DNA of 41,999 bases, from the NCBI GenBank assembly GCA_013360485.1, contig JABWBN010000010.1:1-41999 (forward strand), written 5' to 3'. A program made the position numbers and the translations under genes. The first letter of the stretch is position 1. Each line of letters starts with the position of its first letter. Origin of the DNA: Burkholderiaceae bacterium (lineage in GTDB: Bacteria > Pseudomonadota > Gammaproteobacteria > Burkholderiales > Burkholderiaceae_C). Under the pieces are notes generated by a model, which saw only the letters and a program-made list of their open reading frames with translations, had not been told where the DNA came from and did no database searches. Positions 1 to 9,013 of the stretch are shown in pieces.

Positions 1-661
1 CCAGTGCGTCGCACCATGCGCCCGCGGCATTGATGAGCACCGGCGCCTGCCAGTTGCGCCCGGCGGCCTGTACGCGCCAGTTCGCACCCACCTGCGCGAT
101 CGCTCGAACCTCGGCGTCGCACACCACCTGGCCGCCGCGCCGGCGCAGGCCGCGCAGAAACCCCTGGTGCAGCGCATGGACGTCGATATCGGCCGCATCG
201 GGCTCGAATGTGCCGCCCACCACCCGGTCTGGCCTCAGCGCCGGCCACAGGGCCAGCACACCCCTGGCATCCAGGTGCTGGGCCTTCGGCACGGCGGCCT
301 GCAACATCGCCCAGTGCGCCTGCAGCGCTGCGAGGTCGTCCGGACCGGCGACCATCAGCGCGCCACGCGGGCGCAGCAGCGCATGTTCGGCAAATCCCTC
401 GCCAGGGTCGTCGAAGAAGGCCCGGCTGGCGCGTGTGAGTGCCTGCACCTGGGCGGTTCCATAGCTCTCGAGGTACAGGGCAGCGGAACGCCCCGTGGTG
501 TGGTAACCCGGCTGCGACTCCCGCTCGAGCAGCACCGTGCGCCCGCGCCGGGCAAGGTCCCACGCCACCGAGGCTCCGGCAATGCCGGCTCCCACGACGA
601 TGAAATCAGCCCCCTCGACGGTGGCCGCCGCTGCGCCGGATGGCCCGGATGGCGCGCTCAT
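1..661 (-). CDS. FAD-dependent oxidoreductase, D-arginine dehydrogenase (DauA)-like, partial
   Basis: This is the N-terminal 220 or so codons of a DAO-family flavoprotein; the 3' part lies beyond the window. Translation from the ATG at 661 gives a Rossmann dinucleotide-binding motif VVGAGIAGASVAW near residues 23-35, then LLERE and GYHTTGRSAALY, and further on the block ADIDVHALHQGFLRGLRRRGG and an INAAGAWCD motif. The GRSAA and DIDVxALHQGxLRG blocks closely resemble those of Pseudomonas D-arginine dehydrogenase as I recall it, so oxidative deamination of a D-amino acid (or glycine/sarcosine-like amine) with electrons passed to a quinone or other acceptor is likely. The substrate cannot be fixed from this fragment. 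It follows a quinone oxidoreductase gene on the same strand with a 10-bp gap and is probably cotranscribed. Confidence 0.8.
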   Translation of the reverse strand, partial: MSAPSGPSGAAAATVEGADFIVVGAGIAGASVAWDLARRGRTVLLERESQPGYHTTGRSAALYLESYGTAQVQALTRASRAFFDDPGEGFAEHALLRPRGALMVAGPDDLAALQAHWAMLQAAVPKAQHLDARGVLALWPALRPDRVVGGTFEPDAADIDVHALHQGFLRGLRRRGGQVVCDAEVRAIAQVGANWRVQAAGRNWQAPVLINAAGAWCDAL

Positions 662-671
662 ATCGCGGTCC

Positions 672-1655
672 TCAAGGCAGCAGCACGCTCGAGCCGGTGG
701 TTGACCGCGCTTCCAGTGCCTCGTGCGCGCGGCCCGCTTCGGACAGCGGGTAGCGCTGGTCGATGCGGATCTTCACAGCGCCGCTACACACCACGGCGAA
801 CAGGTCGTCGGCCATGGCCTGCGTGGATTCGCGTGTGGCCAGATGGGTGAACAGCGTCGCCCGGGTCAGGTAGAGTGACCCCTTGGGCCCGAGCATGCCC
901 GGCGCGAACGGCGGCACCGGTCCTGAGGCATTGCCGAAACTGGCCAGCAGGCCGAAGGGCTGCAGCACGTCGAGGGAGCCGTCGAAGGTGTCCTTGCCCA
1001 CCGAGTCGTACACCACCTTGACACCGGCGCCGCCGGTGATGGCCCGCACGCGATCGACGAAGTTTTCCCGCCGGTAGTTGATGGCGTGCACCGCACCGTG
1101 CTCGAGCGCAAGCGCGCACTTTTCGTCCGAGCCCGCCGTGGCGATGAGCTGCAGGCCCATGGCGCGCGCCCACTGGCAGGCAATCAGGCCCACGCCACCC
1201 GCAGCGGCATGCCACACGATGGCATCGCCCGGCTGCAGGCCGCCCTGGGGCTGTGTCTTCTTCAGCAGGTACTGCACGGTCAGGCCCTTGAGCATCATGC
1301 CGGCCGCTGTGTCGAAGGCGATCTCGTCGGGCAGCCGCACCACGCACCGCGCGGGCATGACCCGTGCCTGCGAATAGCTGCCTGGCGGATTGCTGGCGTA
1401 GGCCGCCCGGTCACCGGGCGCCAGGTGGTCGACGCCTGGCCCGACAGCCTCGATGACACCGGCGCCTTCCATGCCCAGCACCAGCGGCAAGGGATTGGCG
1501 TACAAGCCGGTGCGTTGGTAGACGTCGATGAAGTTGAGCCCGATCGCGGCGTGCCGAATGCGCACTTCGCCCGCACCGGGGTCACCCACCGGCAGGTCGA
1601 CGATCTCCATCACCTCGGGGCCGCCATATCGGCGGATCTGCACTGCCATCGCCAT
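672..1655 (-). CDS. NADPH:quinone oxidoreductase (QOR family, zinc-independent MDR)
   Basis: The protein of about 327 aa is a medium-chain dehydrogenase/reductase of the quinone oxidoreductase type: N-terminal GroES-like domain (IRRYGGPEVMEIVDLP, GLNFIDVYQRTGLY), then a Rossmann domain with the NADPH-binding AAAGGVGLIACQWA motif. No zinc-ligand cysteines of alcohol dehydrogenases are evident. It should catalyse one-electron or two-electron reduction of quinones or enones with NADPH in the cytoplasm. The ATG at 1655 is preceded by a GAGG about 6 bases upstream, and it begins MAMAVQIRRYGGPEV, the usual QOR N-terminus, so the longer frame reading to 1721 is not used. It is divergent from the nitroreductase gene starting at 1774, leaving a 118-bp shared promoter region. 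Confidence 0.88.
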   Translation of the reverse strand: MAMAVQIRRYGGPEVMEIVDLPVGDPGAGEVRIRHAAIGLNFIDVYQRTGLYANPLPLVLGMEGAGVIEAVGPGVDHLAPGDRAAYASNPPGSYSQARVMPARCVVRLPDEIAFDTAAGMMLKGLTVQYLLKKTQPQGGLQPGDAIVWHAAAGGVGLIACQWARAMGLQLIATAGSDEKCALALEHGAVHAINYRRENFVDRVRAITGGAGVKVVYDSVGKDTFDGSLDVLQPFGLLASFGNASGPVPPFAPGMLGPKGSLYLTRATLFTHLATRESTQAMADDLFAVVCSGAVKIRIDQRYPLSEAGRAHEALEARSTTGSSVLLP

Positions 1656-1773
1656 GAATCGCCTCACGCTCGGATTGCCTGGCACGACGGGCGCCCGATC
1701 GGCCGCGTCGCGTCGGGGCACGCCCGCCGCGCCCCAATCGGCTAGCCTACGACAATTGCCCTAGGATTGCACC

Positions 1774-2433
1774 GTGACCGAGCAAGCCACTGCGCCAGAC
1801 GCCAGCACCAACTTCCGAGGCTCCACCGAGGACGACTGGGCCGCCCTGGCTTCGGCGCTGATCCAGACCCGCTTTTCAGTCGCGCCGAGGTTGCTGCAGG
1901 CGCCAGGGCCCACGCCTGCCGAACTGCAACAGATGGTGGAGGCCGCCGGCACCGCGCCCGACCACCACGACCTGCGACCGTGGCGGCTGGTTTGCATCGC
2001 CGATGACCAGCGCGACGCCCTTTCCGACCTGTTCGAGGCCTGCCTGCGCGAGCGCGAACCCCAGCCGCGCGCGGATCACCTCGCCCGTGCCCGCGCCAAG
2101 GCCCACCATGCGCCGACCTTGCTGCTGGCCATCTTGCGCCACGAGCCTGCCGACGAAGACGTACCCGCGCCCGAGCGCGCGGCCACGCTCGGTGCGGCCA
2201 TGATGAACCTGATGCTCGTGGCCCACGCCATGGGTTATGGGGCGATGCTCAGCGGTGGCCGCTCGCTGCGCAGCCCGCGCTTTGCCCGGGCCTTCGGTCT
2301 GGCGCCCGGCGAGCAGCCGTTGTGCTTCGTATCGATCGGCACGCCGCAGGAGATCCAGCGCCGCCCGCGCCCATCGGCGCATGAATTGCTGACCCAATGG
2401 CAACCCGCCAGCGGCCGCAATGCCGACCCATGA
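1774..2433 (+). CDS. Nitroreductase family protein (YdjA/TdsD-like)
   Basis: This 219-aa protein has the nitroreductase fold: a helical N-terminus with TRFSVAPRLL (in place of the more usual RRS motif), the LQQMVEAAGTAPDHHDLRPWR segment typical of FMN-binding YdjA-like enzymes, an ATLGAAMMNLMLVAHAMGYG helix, and a C-terminal LCFVSIGTP strand. Family members reduce nitro-compounds or quinones with NAD(P)H and FMN as homodimers. Start is GTG at 1774 with AGGA eight bases upstream. The substrate is unknown. A GC-rich hairpin with a short T-run follows the stop. Confidence 0.85.
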   Translation: MTEQATAPDASTNFRGSTEDDWAALASALIQTRFSVAPRLLQAPGPTPAELQQMVEAAGTAPDHHDLRPWRLVCIADDQRDALSDLFEACLREREPQPRADHLARARAKAHHAPTLLLAILRHEPADEDVPAPERAATLGAAMMNLMLVAHAMGYGAMLSGGRSLRSPRFARAFGLAPGEQPLCFVSIGTPQEIQRRPRPSAHELLTQWQPASGRNADP

Positions 2434-2436
2434 CGC

Positions 2437-2465
2437 GCGCGGCGGTCGACCGTGCCGCGCCTTTT
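2437..2465 (+). terminator. Putative rho-independent terminator of the nitroreductase gene
   Basis: GCGCGGC at 2437-2443 pairs with GCCGCGC at 2454-2460, and CTTTT follows at once. It lies directly after the nitroreductase stop and before the convergent gshA stop at 2489. The T-run is short, so efficiency is uncertain. Confidence 0.5.
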
Positions 2466-2488
2466 GGCCGCACAACATCAAGGCGAGA

Positions 2489-4018
2489 TCAGGCCGCCTG
2501 GACCACCGGTCGCAGATGCTCCTGCGCCAGGTAGCGGCGGCGAAACTCCTCGAAAGGAAGCGTGTCGGACGCCTCCAACTGGTGCTGGGCCTCGAGCGAG
2601 GCGCGGGCCATGTGCCGCGCCCATGCGTCCAGCGTGTCCGGATAGGGCAACGCGCCAACCGCCTGGCGCGCCCGCTGCGAGCGGTCCTGGACGAACCCGC
2701 AGTGCGAGCCGCCGAAGTCGGACTGCATCGCCGCCAGCACGCGCGCCGATGGCGCAAGCTGGGGGTCGCGCAGCACCGCGATCGCGTGTTCCCAGGCGCC
2801 CTGGTAGGCGTCACCGCCAAACACGCCGTCGAGGTGATGCGCCATCGGCTGCAGTTCCTGCAGCAACTCGCCCGCCCAGTCGTCCAGGACGACCCAGCTG
2901 CCGTTGCGCTCGAGCTTCAAACCCGGCTCCCGACCGCGCTCGGCGCACCGGTGTTGGTTGCGGCCCAGGGCGGCGATCTCCGCGGGCGTGTCGGGTGGAC
3001 TGTCGGACAGCACGCAGTGCAGCAGGAACAGGTCCAGCAGACGCATGGTCGCCGCGTCGATGCCCACCGGCTGGAACGGATCGAGATCCATGCAGCGCAC
3101 TTCCACGTACTCCACGCCGCGATCGCGCAGGGCATGCAACGGTCGCTCGCCGGAACGGATCACGCGCTTGGGTCGGATCGAGCCGTAGAACTCGTTCTCG
3201 ATCTGCAGCAGCGTGGTCGCCAGCTGGTTGTACTCGCCACCGGGATTGCGCACGCCCAGCTGCTCATATGCCGGATAGGGACGTGTCATCGCGTCTTCCA
3301 GCGATGCACCGTATTCGGCCAGGCTGTTGTAGCTGATGGCCAGCGAGGCCTGGGCGTCGCTTTGGTAGCCCAGGCGCCCCATGCGCAGCGAGGTGGCATG
3401 CGGCAGGTGCAGCGACCCGCTGCCGATGCGCTGCAGGTTGTGGTTTCGGCCCTCCACGAAGCTTGCGCAAACCGCCGGCGAGGCTCCGAACAGGCGCAGC
3501 AACACGAACGAGTGCCGACGGAAATTGCGGATCAGCGCGAAGTACCCATCGGTGTCGACGCCCGGCAGCGACCAGTTGTAGTGGATGCCGGAGATCGTCT
3601 GCATGCGACGGCCATAGCGGTGCCCCAGGCCCATGCGGTAGACGCTCTTGGCGCGCCCGATGTTGGACGTACCGTAACGCCCGATGGGTATGGTTTCATC
3701 CGTCGGCAGCGCGCAGGGCATGCTCGACACCCACAGCATTTCGTCGCCCAAGGCCCGGTAGGCCACCTGGTGAATGCGCGTGAGTTCGTCCAGGCACGAC
3801 TGCGCATCACCGTGGGTGCCGGTGATGAACTCGAGCTGCGACTCGCAGAAGTCGGTCGTGATGTGGGGATGCTGCAGCGCCGAGCCCAGTGCGGCCGGGT
3901 GCGGCGTCAGCGCCAGATCACCGGCCGCAGTGGTGCGCAGGCTTTCCTTTTCCAGGCCACGCTTCATGGCCCGGAGCCGATCGGGCGTCAGCGCGCCGAG
4001 GGGGGTGTGCAGGCTCAT
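2489..4018 (-). CDS. gshA: Glutamate-cysteine ligase (gamma-glutamylcysteine synthetase), class 1
   Basis: The product of about 509 aa matches the E. coli-type (class 1) GshA, which joins L-glutamate to L-cysteine with ATP as the first step of glutathione synthesis. Visible signatures: RGLEKESLRTT near the N-terminus, TDFCESQLEFIT, the substrate-binding YGRRMQTISGIHYNWSLP region near residues 135-150, and ENEFYGSIRPKR plus YVEVRCMDLDPF in the second half. The length fits the family (about 518 aa in E. coli). I chose the ATG at 4018 because MSLHTPLGALTPDRL aligns with family starts; the ten upstream codons look non-conserved. The gene has no clear strong ribosome-binding site. gshB is not in the window. 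Confidence 0.93.
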   Translation of the reverse strand: MSLHTPLGALTPDRLRAMKRGLEKESLRTTAAGDLALTPHPAALGSALQHPHITTDFCESQLEFITGTHGDAQSCLDELTRIHQVAYRALGDEMLWVSSMPCALPTDETIPIGRYGTSNIGRAKSVYRMGLGHRYGRRMQTISGIHYNWSLPGVDTDGYFALIRNFRRHSFVLLRLFGASPAVCASFVEGRNHNLQRIGSGSLHLPHATSLRMGRLGYQSDAQASLAISYNSLAEYGASLEDAMTRPYPAYEQLGVRNPGGEYNQLATTLLQIENEFYGSIRPKRVIRSGERPLHALRDRGVEYVEVRCMDLDPFQPVGIDAATMRLLDLFLLHCVLSDSPPDTPAEIAALGRNQHRCAERGREPGLKLERNGSWVVLDDWAGELLQELQPMAHHLDGVFGGDAYQGAWEHAIAVLRDPQLAPSARVLAAMQSDFGGSHCGFVQDRSQRARQAVGALPYPDTLDAWARHMARASLEAQHQLEASDTLPFEEFRRRYLAQEHLRPVVQAA

Positions 4019-4096
4019 GTCATCGGACTTTCGTGCATTGCCCTGCACCCTACCATGCCCCGCGTGAGCCTGCGCGGGGCCGGGCTCTGGCGCGGG

Positions 4097-4975
4097 TCAC
4101 ACGCGCCGGTAAGCCGCCATCGCCTGCCCCATGCGCAACGCCCCTCCTGGCGTCCAGGTGGTGTCGAAACACAGCTCATGGCCCGCGCGCCGGGGCATGA
4201 GCAGCACGACGGTGGAACCCAGCAGGAAGCGCCCCATTTCCTCGCCCTGCGCGAGCGACACCGTGCGATCGGCGTAGTCCCACCGGCGCAGGCTGCCCGG
4301 GCGCGGCGGGTTCACCACCCCGTGCCACACAGTCGCCATGCTGCCGACGATGGTCGCACCCACGAGCACCATGACCCAGGTACCGATGGCACCCTCGAAC
4401 ACGCAGACCACCCGTTCATTGCGCGCGAACAGCCCGGGCACCCCCCGCGCCGTGGTCGGATTGACCGAGAACAAGGCACCCGGCACATGGGTCATGCGCA
4501 GCAGCCGGCCGTCGCACGGCATGTGGATGCGGTGGTAGTCACGCGGGCTGAGATAGAGCGTTGCAAATCCACCGTGGTCGAAGGCCCGGGCCAGCTCGGT
4601 GTCGCCGCCCAACAGCGCGGCGGTGCTGTAGGTGTGGCCCTTGGCCTGGACGATCTGGTCGCCGGCTATGGTCCCGAACTGACTGATGGCCCCGTCCACC
4701 GGGCAGATCAGTTCGGTGGCAGCCAGTGGCCGTACGCCAGGACGCAAGGCCCGTGTGAAGAAATCATTGAAAGTGACATAGGCCTCGGGGTCGGGCTCGG
4801 CGGCCTCGGTCATGTTCACGCCATAGCGGCGGACGAAGGCGCGGATCGCAGCCGTGGTGGCACGACCGCCGCGCCACGCCGCGAACCGGCCAGCCAGGTG
4901 GGTTAACGGCTGCTGGGGAAGGAGGTACTGGGGCACGACGGCCAGGCGATCGGACACGGTGGGGTGCTCAGGCAT
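4097..4975 (-). CDS. psd: Phosphatidylserine decarboxylase proenzyme
   Basis: The 292-aa protein converts phosphatidylserine to phosphatidylethanolamine at the inner membrane. It carries the family blocks YVTFNDFFTRALRPGVRP, CPVDGAIS, the YLSPRDYHRIHMPCDG histidine segment, and near the C-terminus FLLGSTVVLL, where LGST is the autocleavage site that produces the pyruvoyl prosthetic group on the alpha chain. All these elements are intact. The start at 4975 gives MPEHPTVSDRLAVVPQYLLPQ, the usual betaproteobacterial N-terminus; the longer frame into 5065 would overlap the upstream gene and is not supported. Neighbouring genes on the same strand are spaced by about 80 bp on both sides, so an operon is possible but not clear. 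Confidence 0.94.
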   Translation of the reverse strand: MPEHPTVSDRLAVVPQYLLPQQPLTHLAGRFAAWRGGRATTAAIRAFVRRYGVNMTEAAEPDPEAYVTFNDFFTRALRPGVRPLAATELICPVDGAISQFGTIAGDQIVQAKGHTYSTAALLGGDTELARAFDHGGFATLYLSPRDYHRIHMPCDGRLLRMTHVPGALFSVNPTTARGVPGLFARNERVVCVFEGAIGTWVMVLVGATIVGSMATVWHGVVNPPRPGSLRRWDYADRTVSLAQGEEMGRFLLGSTVVLLMPRRAGHELCFDTTWTPGGALRMGQAMAAYRRV

Positions 4976-5061
4976 GGGCGGGGGCGCCAGTGTATCGGCG
5001 TGAGCCGACCCTGCGGCTCGCAGCGCCGCAGGGCAGCGCCATGGGCGCGGAAGCAAGACCG

Positions 5062-6249
5062 TCACTGCACCGCAGCCGCCTTCAACTGTCGCAGCTTGGC
5101 TGCATAGCGGTTCTGGTCGTCGGAGGTGCGGCTGTGGTCGAAGGCCAGCGCCATCTCCCGGCGCGCCGCGTCGTGGCTGCCGAGCCCAATGTGGGCCAAC
5201 GCCAGCCAGTAGTGGAACTCCGGGTTGTCCGGGTCGCGCTCCAGTTCGCGTTCGATCCAGTCCCGCGCAGCGCGGTAGTTCCCTTCACGCATCGCCTGCT
5301 GCCCTCGCATCAGGAAAGCGAATGGCGGATCGGGTTGCAGCCGCGCCAAGCGCCGCTGCACCGCTTGCGCTTCATCTACACGGCCCCGCTGCACCAGCAG
5401 CGGCGCCAGGTTGCCCAGCACGGCTACGTTGTCTGGCTCCAGCCCGAGCGCGAAGCGCATCACCTGCTCGGCGTCGTCGAGCAAGCCGCGCCGCTGATAG
5501 ATCACACCCAACGTGTTGTAGGCAATGCCCAGGTTCCTATCCTGCTGCAAGGCAGCACGCGCCCATGCGTAGGCGGCGTCGAGCTGGCCACGGGCCAAGG
5601 CCTCGGCTGCCATGTTGTTCATGAACATCGAAACCAACGTGCTCTCTTCGATGACATCGAATCGCTGCCCGCGCAGGTCCTGGCGCGGCAGGAAGTCGAT
5701 GGTGAGCCAGTGGTTGCCGGGCTGTCCGAGCAGTTGGCTGCTGGCGGGCACATGGCGCCCGATCGACAGGTTGACGTGGCCATACGCGAACGTCAGGTCC
5801 CCGTTGCGGCCGAAAGTCGGATTGACCCGTACGTTCTGGAACCGCACGTTCAACCCGAGGTGTTTTGCGAAGGCTGCGGTCATCACCACCAACGACATGC
5901 AATTGCCCGCCCTGGCCTCGAAGGCCTGCGCAGCCGTGCGCGTGTGTTCGGCGTCGTAACGCAGTTGCAGGTCGCTGCGCGTGTAGAGCGCCTCCAACAA
6001 GCGCTGCTGCACGTCACGCCCTTGGCTCGACGCCATCACGTGCTGCTCGGCGTACGCGCGCATGGCCGGTGTCAGGTCGAAGATGCGCTGCGGTTGCAGC
6101 TCGGCACTGGGTACGGCGTCAGTCCGAAACCGATCGTCCCGCAAGAGCGCTGCCGCCGCATCGGCCGTCACGACGGGTGTGCCGGCGCAGCCGGCAGCAA
6201 GCACCAGCACGAGCATCGCGAGCGCGCGTTCCATCCGACCGGGCCACAT
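5062..6249 (-). CDS. Lipoprotein with transglutaminase-like domain and TPR repeats
   Basis: This 395-aa protein begins with a signal sequence ending in a lipobox (LVLVLAAGC, cysteine near residue 21), so it should be a lipoprotein. The first half holds a transglutaminase-like motif EARAGNCMSLVVMTAAFAKH, with the likely nucleophile Cys in GNCMSL, followed by a YGHVNLSI segment that may supply the histidine. The second half is built of tetratricopeptide repeats (IAYNTLGVIYQRRG, NVAVLGNLAPLLVQRG, FHYWLALAHIGLG). The ATG at 6249 has AAGGGG seven bases upstream and fixes the start. Family proteins are common in proteobacteria but their substrate is unknown; a scaffold or envelope-processing role is only a guess. 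Confidence 0.8.
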   Translation of the reverse strand: MWPGRMERALAMLVLVLAAGCAGTPVVTADAAAALLRDDRFRTDAVPSAELQPQRIFDLTPAMRAYAEQHVMASSQGRDVQQRLLEALYTRSDLQLRYDAEHTRTAAQAFEARAGNCMSLVVMTAAFAKHLGLNVRFQNVRVNPTFGRNGDLTFAYGHVNLSIGRHVPASSQLLGQPGNHWLTIDFLPRQDLRGQRFDVIEESTLVSMFMNNMAAEALARGQLDAAYAWARAALQQDRNLGIAYNTLGVIYQRRGLLDDAEQVMRFALGLEPDNVAVLGNLAPLLVQRGRVDEAQAVQRRLARLQPDPPFAFLMRGQQAMREGNYRAARDWIERELERDPDNPEFHYWLALAHIGLGSHDAARREMALAFDHSRTSDDQNRYAAKLRQLKAAAVQ

Positions 6250-6370
6250 GGCGGCACCCCTTTGCAGCCGACCACGCCCCCCCGTCACGGGCCAGCTTGC
6301 TCGCAAGCATAGTCCAATGGCCGCGGCGATGCACGCCCGCATCACGGCGCCCAGGCCCGACAAGCGACGC

Positions 6371-7159
6371 TCAGAACGTGCCGGGGTACGCGCCGCCGTC
6401 GATCAGCAGGTTCTGGCCGGTCAGGTAGCCCGCTTGGCGGCTGCAGACGAATGCACACAGCGCCCCGAACTCCTCGGCCGTGCCGAATCGCTGTGCCGCA
6501 ATGGTGCGGCGGCGCCGGTCGGCAACGTCGTCAAGCGTTGTGGCGCCGGCCTGGGCTGCGCCGCGCAGCGTCGCCTGAAGCCGGTCGGTGTCGAACGCGC
6601 CGGGCAGCAGGTTGTTGATCGTGACGTTGCGTGCCGCCAGCCGCGGCTGGCGGGCCAAGCCTGCCACGAACCCGGTAAGACCGGCGCGCGCGCCGTTGGA
6701 CAGGCCCAGTGTGTCCAGCGGAGCCTTGACGGCCGACGACGTGATGTTCACCACACGCCCGAACCCGCGCTCGGCCATGGCGTCGACGGTGGCGCGCATC
6801 AGCTCGATGGGCGTGAGCATGTTGGCCTCCAGGGCGCTCATCCAGGCGTCGCGATCCCACTGACGGAAATCGCCTGGCGGCGGGCCGCCGGCGTTGTTCA
6901 CCAGGATGTCCACCTGGGGGCACGCTGCGAGAGCATCCCCTCGGCCCTGAGGTGTCGTGATGTCGCCGACCACTGCTCGCACCGCGATGCCGGGGTGAGC
7001 CAGGCGTAGGCTCTGCGCCGTGAGGTGCAGGCCGTCGGCGCCCCGGGCGGTGATGACCAGATTGACCCCCTCGGCCGCGAGTGCCTGCGCACAACCCCGC
7101 CCCAGTCCCTTGCTCGCGGCGCACACGAGCGCCCAGCAGCCTCGCAGTCCCAGATCCAT
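6371..7159 (-). CDS. SDR family oxidoreductase with altered active site
   Basis: A 262-aa short-chain dehydrogenase/reductase: nucleotide-binding CAASKGLGRG at about 13-22, VVGDIT near 63, the structural LVNNAGG at 86-92, and the ITSS serine at 139-142. The C-terminal QNLLIDGGAYPGTF is typical of 3-oxoacyl-ACP-reductase-like members. What is odd is that the catalytic YxxxK is replaced by SNGAR at about 154-158, so the usual tyrosine and lysine are both missing. Either it is a subgroup with different chemistry or a binding protein without oxidoreductase activity. It starts at ATG 7159 with an AGGGGCGA stretch upstream as a possible ribosome-binding site. Confidence 0.85.
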   Translation of the reverse strand: MDLGLRGCWALVCAASKGLGRGCAQALAAEGVNLVITARGADGLHLTAQSLRLAHPGIAVRAVVGDITTPQGRGDALAACPQVDILVNNAGGPPPGDFRQWDRDAWMSALEANMLTPIELMRATVDAMAERGFGRVVNITSSAVKAPLDTLGLSNGARAGLTGFVAGLARQPRLAARNVTINNLLPGAFDTDRLQATLRGAAQAGATTLDDVADRRRRTIAAQRFGTAEEFGALCAFVCSRQAGYLTGQNLLIDGGAYPGTF

Positions 7160-7365
7160 CGATCGCCCCTTGCTTGCCCTTCGATGGTAGCGGCGGACCT
7201 ACCCGGTTTTCAGAGCGCAGCCGGGACGCATCGTCGCCAGCAAGGACACCCCCTCGACCCGGGGGCCATGCCACGGCGGTCCAGGCACAGGCCCCGATGT
7301 GCAGGGGGCGGCCACGGTGCTAGGCTGGCTTGCTTGTGCCCCCGCCGTCAATCCACGAAAGCCCC

Positions 7366-8970
7366 ATGCCGCTTCCCGCCCATACTCACGATCAAGCCGC
7401 GCCTCACCTAGGCGACGCCGCCATCGGCCCCGGCGGCAATGCGGCGCGGGCGCCGGCAGCGGCTGCGGGCCAAGTGTTCATGCGCTCACTCGTGACCGTG
7501 CCGCTGCTCATCGCCGCGTGGGCACTGACGCCGCATTACGACGCCTCGGGGATCCCCGTAGTACCGCTTTCCCCGGCGTTGGCCGTCGCTCTGGGCGCGA
7601 CGTGCCTGCTCGGCTGGCGCGCACTGCCGGCGCTGGCACTTGCCCTGACCTGGATCGCCCTGGGGGGTTGGCCGCTGGGCCACTCCAGCACAGCCATCTG
7701 GAGTGCGCCGCTGCTGTGGGCACAGGCAGCGTTTGGCGGCCTGCTGCTGCGGCGCTCGAGCCGGGCAGACGACCTGGCACTGGATTCGCCAGGCGCGCTG
7801 CAGCGCCTGTCTGCTGCCGCAATCGCCTGTGGCGTTACCGGCATGCTGGTCACGCTGGGGGCCGCCCTGTTGGGCTCCAGCACGGCACGGCCCTACACGG
7901 TGGCCGTCGTGCGCGGTCTGTGCGATGCCGGTTCAGTGATGCTGCTGTTGCCGGTTGTACTGGCGGTCGCCGCACCTGAGCGCGCGCGCTGGCGTTCGCG
8001 CTGGCGCAGCGTCGCATTGCCCTTGCTGGCGCTCTCGGCCGTGTTGTTCCTGGTGTTTGCCAGCGTCGACGCACGAGACCGCCAGCATGCCGAGGCCCGC
8101 TTCGAACGCGACGCCGACGCCATGGCCGCCCACGCCCGGTTGCTGATCGGCGCCGACGGTGGCGCCACATCCGGCACCGGTGCCATTGCATCTGCGCAGG
8201 GCAGTTGCGCGAGCGTACCTGCGTCGGCGCCCTGCACCGGGCCTGATCTGCCCATGCCTGCCGACCGATTGGCCACCACCTTGCTCGCGGCCCGCACGGA
8301 TGCCTTGCGGCTGTGCATCTTCCATGAGGACCCACGTGTCGAGCCAAGGCGACTGCAGGGCGCCGCGGGTTGCGATTCAGCCGCCGCATCGACCGAGGTG
8401 TTCCGCCGCGACGCGGTGCTCGCTCGCGGTGGGCACCAGTGGCTGATGCGCATCGAGCAACCGGTCCAGACCCCGGGCGGCGTCTGGCTCTTCGCCGTAC
8501 CTGCCATGGCCGGCGGTGCGCTGCTGTCATGGCTGCTGCTGTCGATGAGCAGCCGCCTGCAGCGCATCCAGACCGACGCCCGGAACCGCGGCGACGAGCT
8601 TCAATGGCGCGCGGCGCGCCAGCTCGACGCGGTGATGGGTGTCGTGCCGGCCGGATTGGCGCTCCTGGCACCCGATGGGCGCATCCTGCGGGCCAACGAA
8701 GTGCTGGCCACCATGGTCAGGCGACCCATGACCGAGTTGCTTCAGCAGCCGATCACCGAACTGCTCGGCGACGTGCAGCCGGCTCCATCGTCCGGGTTGG
8801 CCGATCTTCTGCGCGATGCCGGTCAGGGGCCGAGCCACCGCGACATGGTCCTGCATCTGCCAGACGGCGAGCGCTGCCCGGTGAGGGTGGGCTTTCGCGT
8901 CGAACGCGACCCGGACGGTCGGGTGACGACAGCGGCGTGCGCCGTGCACCTGACCCCGTCGGGCCGATGA
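7366..8970 (+). CDS. MASE1-type membrane sensor with periplasmic region and PAS domain, no output domain
   Basis: The protein of about 534 aa has a set of hydrophobic segments in its first 220 residues (for example SLVTVPLLIAAWAL, LSPALAVALGATCLLGW, GVTGMLVTLGAALLG, SVMLLLPVVLAVAAP) resembling a MASE1 sensor domain. A further membrane helix near 225-245 is followed by a loop of about 150 residues with a few cysteines, then another helix (WLFAVPAMAGGALLSWLLLS). The C-terminus is a PAS-like domain (LDAVMGVVPAGLALLAPDGRILRANEVL ... RVERDPDGRV). No histidine kinase, GGDEF, EAL or chemoreceptor domain follows before the stop. The ATG at 7366 is chosen over a TTG at 7330. How the signal is passed on is unknown. 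Confidence 0.72.
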   Translation: MPLPAHTHDQAAPHLGDAAIGPGGNAARAPAAAAGQVFMRSLVTVPLLIAAWALTPHYDASGIPVVPLSPALAVALGATCLLGWRALPALALALTWIALGGWPLGHSSTAIWSAPLLWAQAAFGGLLLRRSSRADDLALDSPGALQRLSAAAIACGVTGMLVTLGAALLGSSTARPYTVAVVRGLCDAGSVMLLLPVVLAVAAPERARWRSRWRSVALPLLALSAVLFLVFASVDARDRQHAEARFERDADAMAAHARLLIGADGGATSGTGAIASAQGSCASVPASAPCTGPDLPMPADRLATTLLAARTDALRLCIFHEDPRVEPRRLQGAAGCDSAAASTEVFRRDAVLARGGHQWLMRIEQPVQTPGGVWLFAVPAMAGGALLSWLLLSMSSRLQRIQTDARNRGDELQWRAARQLDAVMGVVPAGLALLAPDGRILRANEVLATMVRRPMTELLQQPITELLGDVQPAPSSGLADLLRDAGQGPSHRDMVLHLPDGERCPVRVGFRVERDPDGRVTTAACAVHLTPSGR

Positions 8971-9013
8971 CGCTCGGAATTCGCTGGGTACGGCCGTCGC
9001 CGTCGACCCAGGA

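Noticed and set aside
2420-4906. An 828-codon open frame on the plus strand opposite gshA and psd
   Set aside because: It is the mirror of two well-recognised genes in GC-rich DNA and has no family resemblance.
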